Positions 10,887 through 18,700 of a stretch of 64,000 bases of DNA are shown piece by piece (within the stretch, counting starts at the first letter, position 1; each line of letters opens with the position of its first letter). The position numbers and the translations under genes were made by a program. The stretch covers positions 19,445,267-19,509,266 of the forward strand of contig OZ059898.1 in assembly GCA_964057225.1 (NCBI GenBank), read 5' to 3'. The notes under the pieces are model-generated. The model saw only the letters and a program-made list of their open reading frames with translations. It was not told the origin of the DNA and made no database searches. This DNA is from Auanema rhodensis (taxonomy: Eukaryota; Nematoda; Chromadorea; Rhabditida; Rhabditidae).

Positions 10887-11265
10887 AATCAAAGAACGAA
10901 AAATAAAAATAAAAAGATTTATTTAAAAAAACAAAAAAAAATACAAAAAAATTCAAGAGAAAATTCCAAACTGAAAAAAATATAAAAAAATTCCTTATCA
11001 CAATAATTTTAGGACAAAAAACAACTAAATATTGTTTTAATCAGATTACGGTAGTTGATTATCAACAGTTCACTGTTTACCAACAATCTCTAAATGGAGC
11101 GCGATTACTATGGATTGTTTTATCAATGGGTCATTTTATTCAAATTATTCATTTTATTTAATTTTTTCATGAATAATTGTTATCTTAATATTTTATATAA
11201 ATTATATTATATATTTATCTTCATTTATACTATTCCTTTTAGTATCTATAGCCATATTCTTGACA
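10887..11265 (-). repeat. 3' LTR of the full element, shared as 5' LTR of the truncated tandem copy (about 377-379 bp)
   Basis: The outer end is firm: the duplication ends at 11265 and is preceded (minus strand) by a purine-rich tract, as expected for the start of a 3' LTR. The inner end is inferred from the primer binding site at 10869-10886. Because the repeat continues into leader and gag, the LTR edge cannot be set by comparing the copies. The minus strand just before the PBS reads TTTGATT rather than the usual CA, so the edge is uncertain by a few bases. It differs from the 5' LTR at 10910 (T versus G). Confidence 0.75.
10918..10923 (-). promoter_or_regulatory. AATAAA polyadenylation signal in the 3' LTR
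   Basis: The minus strand reads AATAAA about 30 nt before the inner LTR edge, within a long A/T-rich stretch. It is the natural signal for ending the full-length transcript. The hexamer is common in such sequence, so the call depends on position. Confidence 0.5.
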
Positions 11266-11278
11266 TCCCCGGCCTCTC
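11266..11278 (-). other. Polypurine tract for plus-strand priming
   Basis: The minus strand reads GAGAGGCCGGGGA directly before the 3' LTR start TGTCAAG. It is purine-rich with a CC interruption and is far more G-rich than its surroundings. Adjacency to the LTR terminus is the main support. A small hairpin (TTCTCG/CGAGAA, 11284-11298) sits just upstream in the transcript. Confidence 0.7.
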
Positions 11279-11406
11279 AAATTTCTCGTCCCGAGAAAAA
11301 ATTCTTCTTATTACTATTTATTCAATAGTTTAACAGTTTCTTTAAAAACAACAATTAAAATAAACATTTACAACATACATGAGAAAATTCAAATTTCAAC
11401 AAGAAA
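11279..11406 (-). other. Short 3' untranslated segment between gag-pol stop and polypurine tract
   Basis: About 128 nt of A/T-rich sequence with no open frame of note. No envelope gene fits here, so the element has gag-pol only. Confidence 0.7.
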
Positions 11407-14400
11407 TTAGTTATGGTGCTGTTTTTTAAACTGTTGTTGAGGCTTATGGGTTTTGTGCAAATTCGCAGAATTCTTCTTATAAGAGAATTTCTCATATGGC
11501 TTTATATTTGTCGCTGGCTTTTGTTTCCGCCTTTCAATTCTATTTAGCATAGATGCGACACCCACAGATAGCAATTTTTTTTGTAGCATTGCAAAAAAAC
11601 TTTTTACATGCTCAAACAAAATACGATCAGAAGATTTCTGATATGGTAACGGCCCACCGGCAAACCAGTAATTAGTAACAAGCGCAAGATCGTCTCCTCG
11701 ACACCCTATGTACTGGACCCACAATTTATTATTAAGAGTAGCGCTCTCAGCTGCGAACATTTCATGGACCTTCTGCCACGTTCTCATACTTTCAAAAAAT
11801 TTATTATCGTCATATCTTGCGATAGGACTTATTAACAAAATCTGGGATTCTAGTGCACATCCTAATCTCCCCAACTGTTTTGTTATCTTACTAATCTCAT
11901 CTTCTTCACAAATCACAGGCACTACAACCAATACATACCTAACATTATTATAATTCAACAACTTAGGGATGACTTCTCCAGTCAAATTTTCATAGACTAT
12001 ACAGTCACCAAATGGAAAGTATAAGTCATTTACCGCGTTCATTCTTTTCGGTACAAAAAGCACATCTTTTTTAGAAGGTTTTACAACACGGGCTATTTTT
12101 TCAGCAGCCAACAAAAAAGCTTTGGAAATGTCATCTGCTGACATATTAAATTCAACGTTATTTGAACAAGAGATATGAAAATTCTCGATCACCGAGAAAT
12201 TGACTTTTGCATGTAAACAAAATTTTTTCTGAATTAAGATCGCTTCAGCCATGCTTTCCGCATCCGGATGTACGTTCATCCTATTGATAAAATTAATCTT
12301 TTCGGATATCCAAATTCTTGGATCTTTCATGATGCATAAAAACTGCGCTAGACGAAACGTGTTCTTTACTCTGATTCCTCTCAATAATGTTGGACATCTG
12401 TTATCCAATATATCGCCATACGTAACAGCATATGCACCTAACCATTTACTGAAGTGATCTATTATAGCAACAACATAACGATTGTTTGATGTTGTTCGAC
12501 CCAGATCCATCACATCAATCCCAACCAATTCGAATGGTTTTTCCGTTCTATAAGGCTGTAATAGTGGAACTGGACTCGTTCGACTATTTGCTAAAAAACA
12601 CTTTTTGCACTCACTATGCCATTTCCGTACATCTGAATCCAGACCGTCCCAAAAAAATTGTCTCTTTAGAGAACGTATATTTTTTTTCGGTCGAAAATGA
12701 GCTCCAAATAATCCTTCATGAGCTTCTTTATATATGTCATATCTTTTTGACGGAGGAATGACTAATAATTTCTCACCCTTCTCGTTGATATAATACAAGT
12801 TTTCTTTTGAAATTAGAAAATCACCGACAAATAGTTTATGTGCCAGTTTTGGCAGAAAAATTCTCTCTGTGAGTTTTTCATCACTTCTGAGATTGATAAT
12901 ATTTTTGTAATTTTCATCCATCATCAATTCAGCTATATTATCTCTCATTTGTAACGAACAAATATATTTTATATCTGAGTCACTTTCAAGATCAAAATTA
13001 TCTTGGACTGGAACACCTCGCGATAATGCATCCGCTATAACATTTCCTTTTCCTTTGACGTACTCAATAGTTATTCTGTATCGCTGTACAATCAGGCTCC
13101 ATCTCAACATTCTCCCACTTGCTGTCTTCTTGAACAGACATGTCAATGGTTGATGATCAGTTTTCACAACTGTTTTTTCAGTATTATAAATGTAATATTG
13201 AAACTTCTCTAGCGCAAATACAATAGCCAGAGCTTCTAAATCTGTTACATGATAATTTTTTTCCGCTTTTGACAAACCTTTAGAAACGAAGGCAATCGGG
13301 TGTAAAAAATTATCTTTTGCTTTTTGACATAACACCGCTCCTACACCAGATGCACACGCATCAGTGTATATAATATATGGGTTTTTACCGCTATTTGCAC
13401 CTTCCCAGTCAGGCTGTATTAGTACAGGAGCTTGAGTAAGCTTTTTCTTTAGAACTTCAAAAGCCTCTTTTCTCTCTCGGGTCCATTCCCATTTACTTTT
13501 TTCACTTGTCATTTCGTGCATTGGTTTAGCAATAGCAGCGAAATTTAGCACAAATTTTCTGTAATACGACGCCATTCCCAAGAATGTTCTTAATTCAGCA
13601 ATCGTATTTGGTAAGGGATATTTTAAAATTGCCTCAATTTTATTCGGATCGGCGTGAATACCTTTTCCGTTTACTTTGTGGCCCAAATAATCCACTTCGT
13701 TTTGTAAAAGTTTACACTTAACCGCTTTCAACGATAAATTTGCTTGTTTCAGCGCTTCAAAAACATTCTTCATAACTTCAAAATGTCTTTCGAAAGTATC
13801 TGTTGCAATCATTATATCGTCTATATAAACAAAAACTTCATTACTTTTGAGTAAATCTCCCAGAGCTTTGTCCATCATTCTTTGGAATGTTGGTGGACTA
13901 GTTGCTAAGCCAAAAGGACATACTACAAATTGAAAAGATCCTTCGCTGGTCACGAAAGATGTTTTTTCTTTATCTTCTTCGGAAAGTTTTATTTGCCAAA
14001 ACCCCGACGATAGATCAAATGTGGAAAATATTTTCTTCCCGTTCATCGATCTAAGAATGATATCTATCTTTGGTATTGGATAAGCATCTAGTTTCAGGAC
14101 CTTATTCAATTCTCTATAATCTATACAGAGTCTGATAGATTTGTCTTTTTTCTCTACTAAGACTACAGGGCTTGCCCATGCGCTTTGGCTAGGTTCTATA
14201 ACCCCTCTTTGTAATAGGTCTTTTATAATACCTCTAAACTCATTTTTTATACCAAACGGCACTGGTCGTACTTTTTGACTAATAGGACTCGCATCTCCCG
14301 TATCAATATTCATAGTGACAATATTTGTTTGTTGCAGATCAGCATCAACCAACGCAAATATCGATGAATATTCTTCTAAAAGGTCCTTGACCTTTGGATC

Positions 14401-16788
14401 AAAGGTTACACCACTTTTCTCTTCTAAGACAGCAATGACTTTTTCTGCTCTTCCAACCGGATCTGTTGGTTTAGCGTATTGATCTAACATACGCATCTCT
14501 AACACATCAATTGATTCGGTTTTCAATTCGTCATTCAGTGCAGTCAGCTTTTCAGTCCAATTCTCGGACTCCCATTTACCGACAATCTCTCCTTTCTTTA
14601 TCGTGGTTGGCTGGCATGTCATGTTAGCCACAATCACTGTAGTGGAACTATTGGTGTCCACTTTACATATTCCCGTGAGTATATCACTCCTATGGGATAC
14701 CAGTAAGCTATCTTTCTGCTCGTCACATGAGATTTGTAACGTTCTACTTTTATTCGCAGGTATATAAACTCTCTGTAAGGCTATGGCCTCCTTTCTATAA
14801 AACTTCAAAGATATGCCCAAATCTTTCAGGGCATTCGTACCAATAAGTATAGAATCTTCTCTACTTTTTCTCACCAAAAAACATACTTGTGCAGTTTTTT
14901 TACTTTCTGAGCAATAAACTTCACAGCTTATTGCTCCAACAAAATTCATTCGCGTACCCGAGGCATTTGCTATGAACTTATCTCCATTCCAAGGAAGTTG
15001 AGTTACTGTTCTATCTAAGTCAACCCCTTCATTCATCAAATTAACTAGAGCTTGTGACGACATCACTGATATTTGCGATCCCGTGTCAATAAGAACTTTT
15101 TTATTTCTCATGCTGCAGATTAACATAGGTAGTAAACTCTGCTCACCAATCAATTTTGCATCATAGCTCTTGTTGCATGTTTTGATAGTTTTGTTCCATG
15201 CAACAGCTTGCTTATTCATAACAGGACCCATATTGTTCTGTTCTTGTTCAATTCTTTTAGAATTGTCTGATGGTCGTTTTCTTTCAGCACAATGTGTTGC
15301 TATATGACCACTTTTGTTACATATGTAACAAATAACTTCTTTTCTCTGTGGAAAATTACGAACCTTTTCAGTTACGTAACTGCCACGATTGGTCATGTGT
15401 TGACCACTAGCAGTATTATTCTGCTTCAAAAATCTCAGCCTGGGCAGGTTTACTTCAGGTATTCTGTCCTTTCTATGCTGATTGTAGTGAATGCGCTTAT
15501 TTCTTTCACAACGTAAAGCGACCTCTTTCACCTTCTCATACACCTCCCCTTCTTCACTAGTCTCTATTGTCTCAAGTACTTGTAATGCACAAGTACATTC
15601 TCTGAGTACCTCATACAAGACTTGAGCTCTTGTGAACGATAACTTTGACATAGACAATCCGGGGTAAGCCTTCCTAGAAGTTTCTTCTAGTTTCTTACAA
15701 AAGCTTATTAGATTGCTATTGTTGTCAAACTTCAAAGATTTAAGAGCAGCTATGGCATCTAACCTACTTGCTCTCTTAGAATACTCATGTTGCTTACTCA
15801 GTTCCTCTATTATTTTGTCGAGCGAACTGTTTCTGATTATTTCAGGCAACTCATCATACCTATCTCTCGCCTCTCCTCTTAATTTTTCTACAAACAACGT
15901 TCTGCGGCCGCTTGCCGACAACGTGCTTTTTGGGTATTTCAGGTGAAACCCTTCTACAAAATGGTTCCATTTCTCGAATGACCCACTCGAAAAACTTGGA
16001 ACATCAGGCAGCAATTGCGCTCGCATTATGTCCAAAAACGCTTCATTCTGCGCGCTGAGTCCATTAAAAGGCAAAGATGACTCACCCTTGGAGTCTAATC
16101 CCTCTTTTTTCTCCTGTTTCTGTTGAACATCCGTCAACCATTTCTGAGTTGTTCCTAACTCCTTCTGTCGATGCAACTGTAAAATATATTCAATTTCAGA
16201 ATTTTCCTCTTCTATTTTACCTGCTGCTTTGTCATCAATCATCATATCCGCCATAGCTAATTGCGCTTGGCTCTCGATAGCTGCTGATCTCTGCAAATTA
16301 AAACTATTAAATATTTCATGCTTCAAAGATTTTTTATCACATTTGAAAAAATCGCATAAATCTTTCATAGTACTATTAATGGCCCTCATCTCGTCCACTA
16401 TCTCACTTTCATTGAGTTGGAAAATCTCACAAATGAATTTAGTTGTTTCCGCTCGTTTATCCGCTAACCTCAGAGTATTACCCAACTCTGAAGGCTTTTT
16501 GAGCCCACTCTTGTTCATTACTGTAATAATGGACTGGATAAATCTCCAATTTTGCCCTTTTCGCAATTCACTAGCTAAATTTTGCTTTATTGAGTTTATC
16601 AAATTAGCAACTTTCTGCTCTGCTCTCCTTTTCTCAGCAGAATTCCTGATTTTTTCCGTAAAATCTTTACGTAAACAATCATTCAACGGCTCTATAGCCG
16701 ATAATATTTCAGAGATGAATGAATTCAACATTACCTCTTCAAATGCGCTCTCGAAGTCCATATCGAGCAATTCATTCACAAATGACAT
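11407..16788 (-). CDS. gag-pol: Gag-Pol polyprotein of a Gypsy-like element, with an integrase cut short and replaced by a novel C-terminal domain (1793 aa)
   Basis: A single frame with no frameshift. The start is the first in-frame ATG (16788, purine at -3). The open frame extends 5' to about 16899, but codons there include no ATG and in-frame stops lie beyond. Domains: charged helical Gag N-terminus (1-250); retrotransposon Gag core (about 263-430); zinc knuckle CX2CX4HX4C (C487, C490, H495, C500); aspartic protease DTGSQIS (568-574); RT (about 840-1020) with YIDD at 988-991 and a downstream FLGMASYYRKF thumb-type motif; RNase H with YTDACASGVG (Asp about 1139) and ADALSRG end; integrase zinc finger H1357, H1364, C1394, C1397; first catalytic Asp in GIDVMD (D1425). 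After DHFSKWLGAYAV (to 1455) the text no longer resembles integrase: the second Asp and Glu are not seen. Residues 1456-1793 form an unidentified domain with a Lys/Gln/His-rich tail. Gag, protease and RT look intact, so copying of RNA to cDNA is plausible; autonomous integration is doubtful. Confidence 0.92.
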   Translation of the reverse strand: MSFVNELLDMDFESAFEEVMLNSFISEILSAIEPLNDCLRKDFTEKIRNSAEKRRAEQKVANLINSIKQNLASELRKGQNWRFIQSIITVMNKSGLKKPSELGNTLRLADKRAETTKFICEIFQLNESEIVDEMRAINSTMKDLCDFFKCDKKSLKHEIFNSFNLQRSAAIESQAQLAMADMMIDDKAAGKIEEENSEIEYILQLHRQKELGTTQKWLTDVQQKQEKKEGLDSKGESSLPFNGLSAQNEAFLDIMRAQLLPDVPSFSSGSFEKWNHFVEGFHLKYPKSTLSASGRRTLFVEKLRGEARDRYDELPEIIRNSSLDKIIEELSKQHEYSKRASRLDAIAALKSLKFDNNSNLISFCKKLEETSRKAYPGLSMSKLSFTRAQVLYEVLRECTCALQVLETIETSEEGEVYEKVKEVALRCERNKRIHYNQHRKDRIPEVNLPRLRFLKQNNTASGQHMTNRGSYVTEKVRNFPQRKEVICYICNKSGHIATHCAERKRPSDNSKRIEQEQNNMGPVMNKQAVAWNKTIKTCNKSYDAKLIGEQSLLPMLICSMRNKKVLIDTGSQISVMSSQALVNLMNEGVDLDRTVTQLPWNGDKFIANASGTRMNFVGAISCEVYCSESKKTAQVCFLVRKSREDSILIGTNALKDLGISLKFYRKEAIALQRVYIPANKSRTLQISCDEQKDSLLVSHRSDILTGICKVDTNSSTTVIVANMTCQPTTIKKGEIVGKWESENWTEKLTALNDELKTESIDVLEMRMLDQYAKPTDPVGRAEKVIAVLEEKSGVTFDPKVKDLLEEYSSIFALVDADLQQTNIVTMNIDTGDASPISQKVRPVPFGIKNEFRGIIKDLLQRGVIEPSQSAWASPVVLVEKKDKSIRLCIDYRELNKVLKLDAYPIPKIDIILRSMNGKKIFSTFDLSSGFWQIKLSEEDKEKTSFVTSEGSFQFVVCPFGLATSPPTFQRMMDKALGDLLKSNEVFVYIDDIMIATDTFERHFEVMKNVFEALKQANLSLKAVKCKLLQNEVDYLGHKVNGKGIHADPNKIEAILKYPLPNTIAELRTFLGMASYYRKFVLNFAAIAKPMHEMTSEKSKWEWTRERKEAFEVLKKKLTQAPVLIQPDWEGANSGKNPYIIYTDACASGVGAVLCQKAKDNFLHPIAFVSKGLSKAEKNYHVTDLEALAIVFALEKFQYYIYNTEKTVVKTDHQPLTCLFKKTASGRMLRWSLIVQRYRITIEYVKGKGNVIADALSRGVPVQDNFDLESDSDIKYICSLQMRDNIAELMMDENYKNIINLRSDEKLTERIFLPKLAHKLFVGDFLISKENLYYINEKGEKLLVIPPSKRYDIYKEAHEGLFGAHFRPKKNIRSLKRQFFWDGLDSDVRKWHSECKKCFLANSRTSPVPLLQPYRTEKPFELVGIDVMDLGRTTSNNRYVVAIIDHFSKWLGAYAVTYGDILDNRCPTLLRGIRVKNTFRLAQFLCIMKDPRIWISEKINFINRMNVHPDAESMAEAILIQKKFCLHAKVNFSVIENFHISCSNNVEFNMSADDISKAFLLAAEKIARVVKPSKKDVLFVPKRMNAVNDLYFPFGDCIVYENLTGEVIPKLLNYNNVRYVLVVVPVICEEDEISKITKQLGRLGCALESQILLISPIARYDDNKFFESMRTWQKVHEMFAAESATLNNKLWVQYIGCRGDDLALVTNYWFAGGPLPYQKSSDRILFEHVKSFFAMLQKKLLSVGVASMLNRIERRKQKPATNIKPYEKFSYKKNSANLHKTHKPQQQFKKQHHN
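11410..12423 (-). other. Unidentified C-terminal domain of Gag-Pol replacing the integrase core (residues about 1456-1793)
   Basis: Some 338 residues that I do not recognise. The segment has alternating hydrophobic strands and helices, for example RYVLVVVPVI and QILLISPIARY, as in an alpha/beta fold. GDC (1594-1596), the strand ILLISP (about 1648-1655) and a late D1721...H1727 follow the order of GDSL/SGNH hydrolase blocks, but Cys replaces the nucleophile Ser and the Asn block is not evident. I offer SGNH-like fold only as a weak guess. The last 45 residues are basic and rich in Lys, Gln and His, suited to nucleic-acid binding. The in-frame fusion with no stop in a young element argues against simple decay. 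It could be captured host sequence or a recombination with another element. Confidence 0.5.
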
Positions 16789-17200
16789 TTCACCTATCAA
16801 TGAAAAAAAATTACTAGAAGTTTCCTCTACTAATTTATTGCTATTTGAAAGAATCAAACAAGCACTTATATCAAGAAAATTGAATTTACTTGATATTAGT
16901 TACTACTACCCAAGTTCTGAATGTAGTTCACAGCGGAAGAAATCAGAAAAAGTGTTTAAAAGAAAACACTTTAACCAAAAACAACCGTACAACAATATAG
17001 CAAGAGACACTGTTGTTACCAACACTGTCAAATGATAATTGTTCTGTAAACTTCACTTTTATTCGGCAAATACCAAACAAAATTGAATGAATACAAACAG
17101 AACCCTATTCAGGTAGCAGTGACTTTTTCACCAAACTCTATTCGAGCTTTCAAACAGGGTTATATGAGCAATTAGCTCAACCCAAACAATAAAATAGTGA
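16789..17200 (-). other. 5' leader of the element with three hairpin candidates
   Basis: About 412 nt between primer binding site and the first in-frame ATG. Three inverted repeats are visible: GGGTT/AACCC enclosing GAGC/GCTC (17157-17183), soon after the primer binding site; AAAGTGTTT/AAACACTTT with a 6-nt loop (16949-16972); and ATATCAAG/CTTGATAT with a 13-nt loop (16868-16896). Leaders of LTR elements carry packaging and dimerisation structures, so these are candidates; no function is shown. All three are duplicated in the second copy, 6332 lower. Confidence 0.6.
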
Positions 17201-17218
17201 AGACCGGTTCGGCCCCCA
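17201..17218 (-). other. Primer binding site matching a tRNA-Pro-type 3' end
   Basis: The minus strand reads TGGGGGCCGAACCGGTCT. Its complement ends CCGG-TTCGGCC-C-CCA: part of a T-stem, a seven-base acceptor strand, discriminator C and CCA, in the correct spacing for a tRNA 3' end. Eukaryotic tRNA-Pro has discriminator C and ends CCCCCA, and the matching acceptor 5' strand would be GGCCGAA. Identity as tRNA-Pro is inferred from this layout. A host tRNA list would settle it. Confidence 0.75.
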
Positions 17219-17249
17219 AATCAAAGAACGAAAAATAAAAAGAAAAAGA

Positions 17250-17255
17250 TTTATT
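17250..17255 (-). promoter_or_regulatory. AATAAA polyadenylation signal in the 5' LTR
   Basis: Same hexamer as in the 3' LTR, about 30 nt before the primer binding site. In the 5' LTR it would have to be bypassed by full-length transcripts. Confidence 0.45.
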
Positions 17256-17554
17256 TAAAAAAACAAAAAAAAATACAAAAAAATTCAAGAGAAAATTCCA
17301 AACTGAAAAAAATATAAAAAAATTCCTTATCACAATAATTTTAGGACAAAAAACAACTAAATATTGTTTTAATCAGATTACGGTAGTTGATTATCAACAG
17401 TTCACTGTTTACCAACAATCTCTAAATGGAGCGCGATTACTATGGATTGTTTTATCAATGGGTCATTTTATTCAAATTATTCATTTTATTTAATTTTTTC
17501 ATGAATAATTGTTATCTTAATATTTTATATAAATTATATTATATATTTATCTTC

Positions 17555-17561
17555 ATTTATA
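17555..17561 (-). promoter_or_regulatory. Possible TATA box in the LTR
   Basis: The minus strand reads TATAAAT about 37 nt from the LTR start; a second TATATAAA lies at 17524-17531. Either could position transcription. The surrounding sequence is so A/T-rich that motif matches are weak evidence. The equivalent site in the other LTR is at 11223-11229. Confidence 0.35.
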
Positions 17562-17597
17562 CTATTCCTTTTAGTATCTATAGCCATATTCTTGACA

Positions 17598-18700
17598 AGA
17601 AATCTAAAAACATCTACTTTTTGCTAAATTATTTTGAAGTTTTTCGAAAAAATTTTTGTCAAAATGTTTTTGGAAGCAATGTTGAGTGTACATGGAAACT
17701 CAACATACACTAATGCATCATTTTTCAAACGATCATAACTAATTTTTGTATTAAGCGTATCTCAATGTAGTATAGTGCATTTGATGCGGATTTTTAAGCT
17801 GCGTCGATCTGTGTTATCAGATTTGCGCTAGCTTAAAAATGCACCGAGATATCAACTGATATAAGTTCACACTTATATCCTCGATTTTCACCCTGAAGAA
17901 TTATTTTTTTCGTTGAATAACATTGTCCATCGTCTTTGCCTTGAAAAAAGAAATCTAAAAACATCTACTTTTTGCTAAATTATTTTGAAGTTTTTCGAAA
18001 AAATTTTTGTCAAAATGTTTTTGGAAGCAATGTTGAGTGTACATGGAAACTCAACATACACTAATGCATCATTTTTCAAACGATCATAACTAATTTTTGT
18101 ATTAAGCGTATCTCAATCTAGTATAGTGCATTTGATGCGGATTTTTAAGCTGCGTCGATCTGTGTTATCAGATTTGCGCTAGCTTAAAAATGCACCGAGA
18201 TATCAACTGATATAAGTTCACACTTATATCCTCGATTTTCACCCTGAAGAATTATTTTTTTCGTTGAATAACATTGTCCATCGTCTTTGCCTTGAAAAAA
18301 GAAATCTAAAAACATCTACTTTTTGCTAAATTATTTTGAAGTTTTTCGAAAAAATTTTTGTCAAAATGTTTTTGGAAGCAATGTTGAGTGTACATGGAAA
18401 CTCAACATACACTAATGCATCATTTTTCAAACGATCATAACTAATTTTTGTATTAAGCGTATCTCAATGTAGTATAGTGCATTTGATGCGGATTTTTAAG
18501 CTGCGTCGATCTGTGTTATCAGATTTGCGCTAGCTTAAAAATGCACCGAGATATCAACTGATATAAGTTCACACTTATATCCTCGATTTTCACCCTGAAG
18601 AATTAATTTTTTCGTTGAATAACATTGTCCATCGTCTTTGCCTTGAAAAAAGGAATCTAAAAACATCTACTTTTTGCTAAATTATTCTGAAATTTTTCGA
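17598..18700. repeat. Run of adjacent near-identical monomers beside the insertion
   Basis: The first monomers to the right of the element share AAGAAATC, TTTTGAAGTTT, GTATCTC and GAATTATTTTTTT, differing by isolated changes such as CAATCTAG near 18117. This combination is not seen to the left of the element. It suggests local duplication on this side, before or after the insertion. Confidence 0.6.

Larger units (their letters stand above)
8729..11265 (-). repeat. Direct repeat, copy 2: LTR, leader and gag 5' part (2537 bp)
   Basis: This copy matches 15061-17597 at a constant offset of 6332. The only difference I found is 10910 T versus 17242 G in the A-rich part of the LTR, and there are no indels. 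It includes the LTR that serves as 3' LTR of the full element and as 5' LTR of the truncated one. Base 8728 also matches 15060 (both A), so the left edge may be 8728 or 8729. Confidence 0.93.
8729..17597 (-). mobile_element. Ty3/Gypsy-like LTR retroelement with a tandem, truncated second copy, inserted in the satellite
   Basis: An 8869-bp insertion. On the minus strand it reads LTR, primer binding site, leader, gag-pol, polypurine tract, LTR, then primer binding site, leader and gag again up to the protease motif, where it abuts satellite. The right end is a true LTR terminus (minus strand TGTCAAG). The left end lies inside the gag/protease frame. No target-site duplication is present: the right flank is AGAAATC, the left flank CTTGAAAAA, and the satellite phase is kept to the base. 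RT/RNase H order (PR-RT-RH-INT) and motifs place it in Ty3/Gypsy rather than BEL or Copia. No env-like ORF is present. Near-identity of the duplicated part and an intact long frame indicate a young insertion. Confidence 0.93.
15061..17597 (-). repeat. Direct repeat, copy 1: 5' LTR, leader and gag 5' part (2537 bp)
   Basis: Partner of 8729-11265, same orientation, offset 6332. The repeat ends inside codon-level Gag-Pol sequence, right after DTGSQISVM, so it is not simply an LTR pair. It marks where the second element was broken. Confidence 0.93.
17219..17597 (-). repeat. 5' LTR of the element (about 377-379 bp)
   Basis: The outer end is exact: minus strand TGTCAAG at 17597, next to satellite. 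The inner end is set by the primer binding site. The LTR is strongly A/T-rich with homopolymer runs, has TATA-like motifs near its 5' side and AATAAA near its 3' side. No CA dinucleotide lies at the inner edge (TTTGATT), so termini are asymmetric. It differs from the other LTR by one base (17242 G). Confidence 0.78.

Noticed and set aside
11094-11333. Hydrophobic short plus-strand frame in the LTR (also 17426-17713)
   Set aside because: The F/I/Y-rich text comes from A/T-rich LTR sequence; the right version runs into satellite. No gene-like features.
11266-11406. Envelope-like third gene
   Set aside because: Only about 140 nt remain between the gag-pol stop and the LTR, with no open frame.
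16863-16873. Shared CACTTATATC between element leader and satellite dyad B
   Set aside because: Ten bases in A/T-rich DNA; flanks differ and there is no sign of common origin.
17071-17090. Alternative primer binding site TGGTATTTGCCG on the minus strand
   Set aside because: It does not fit a tRNA 3' end as well as the site at 17201-17218 and would imply an LTR about 500 bp long with the polyadenylation signal far inside.
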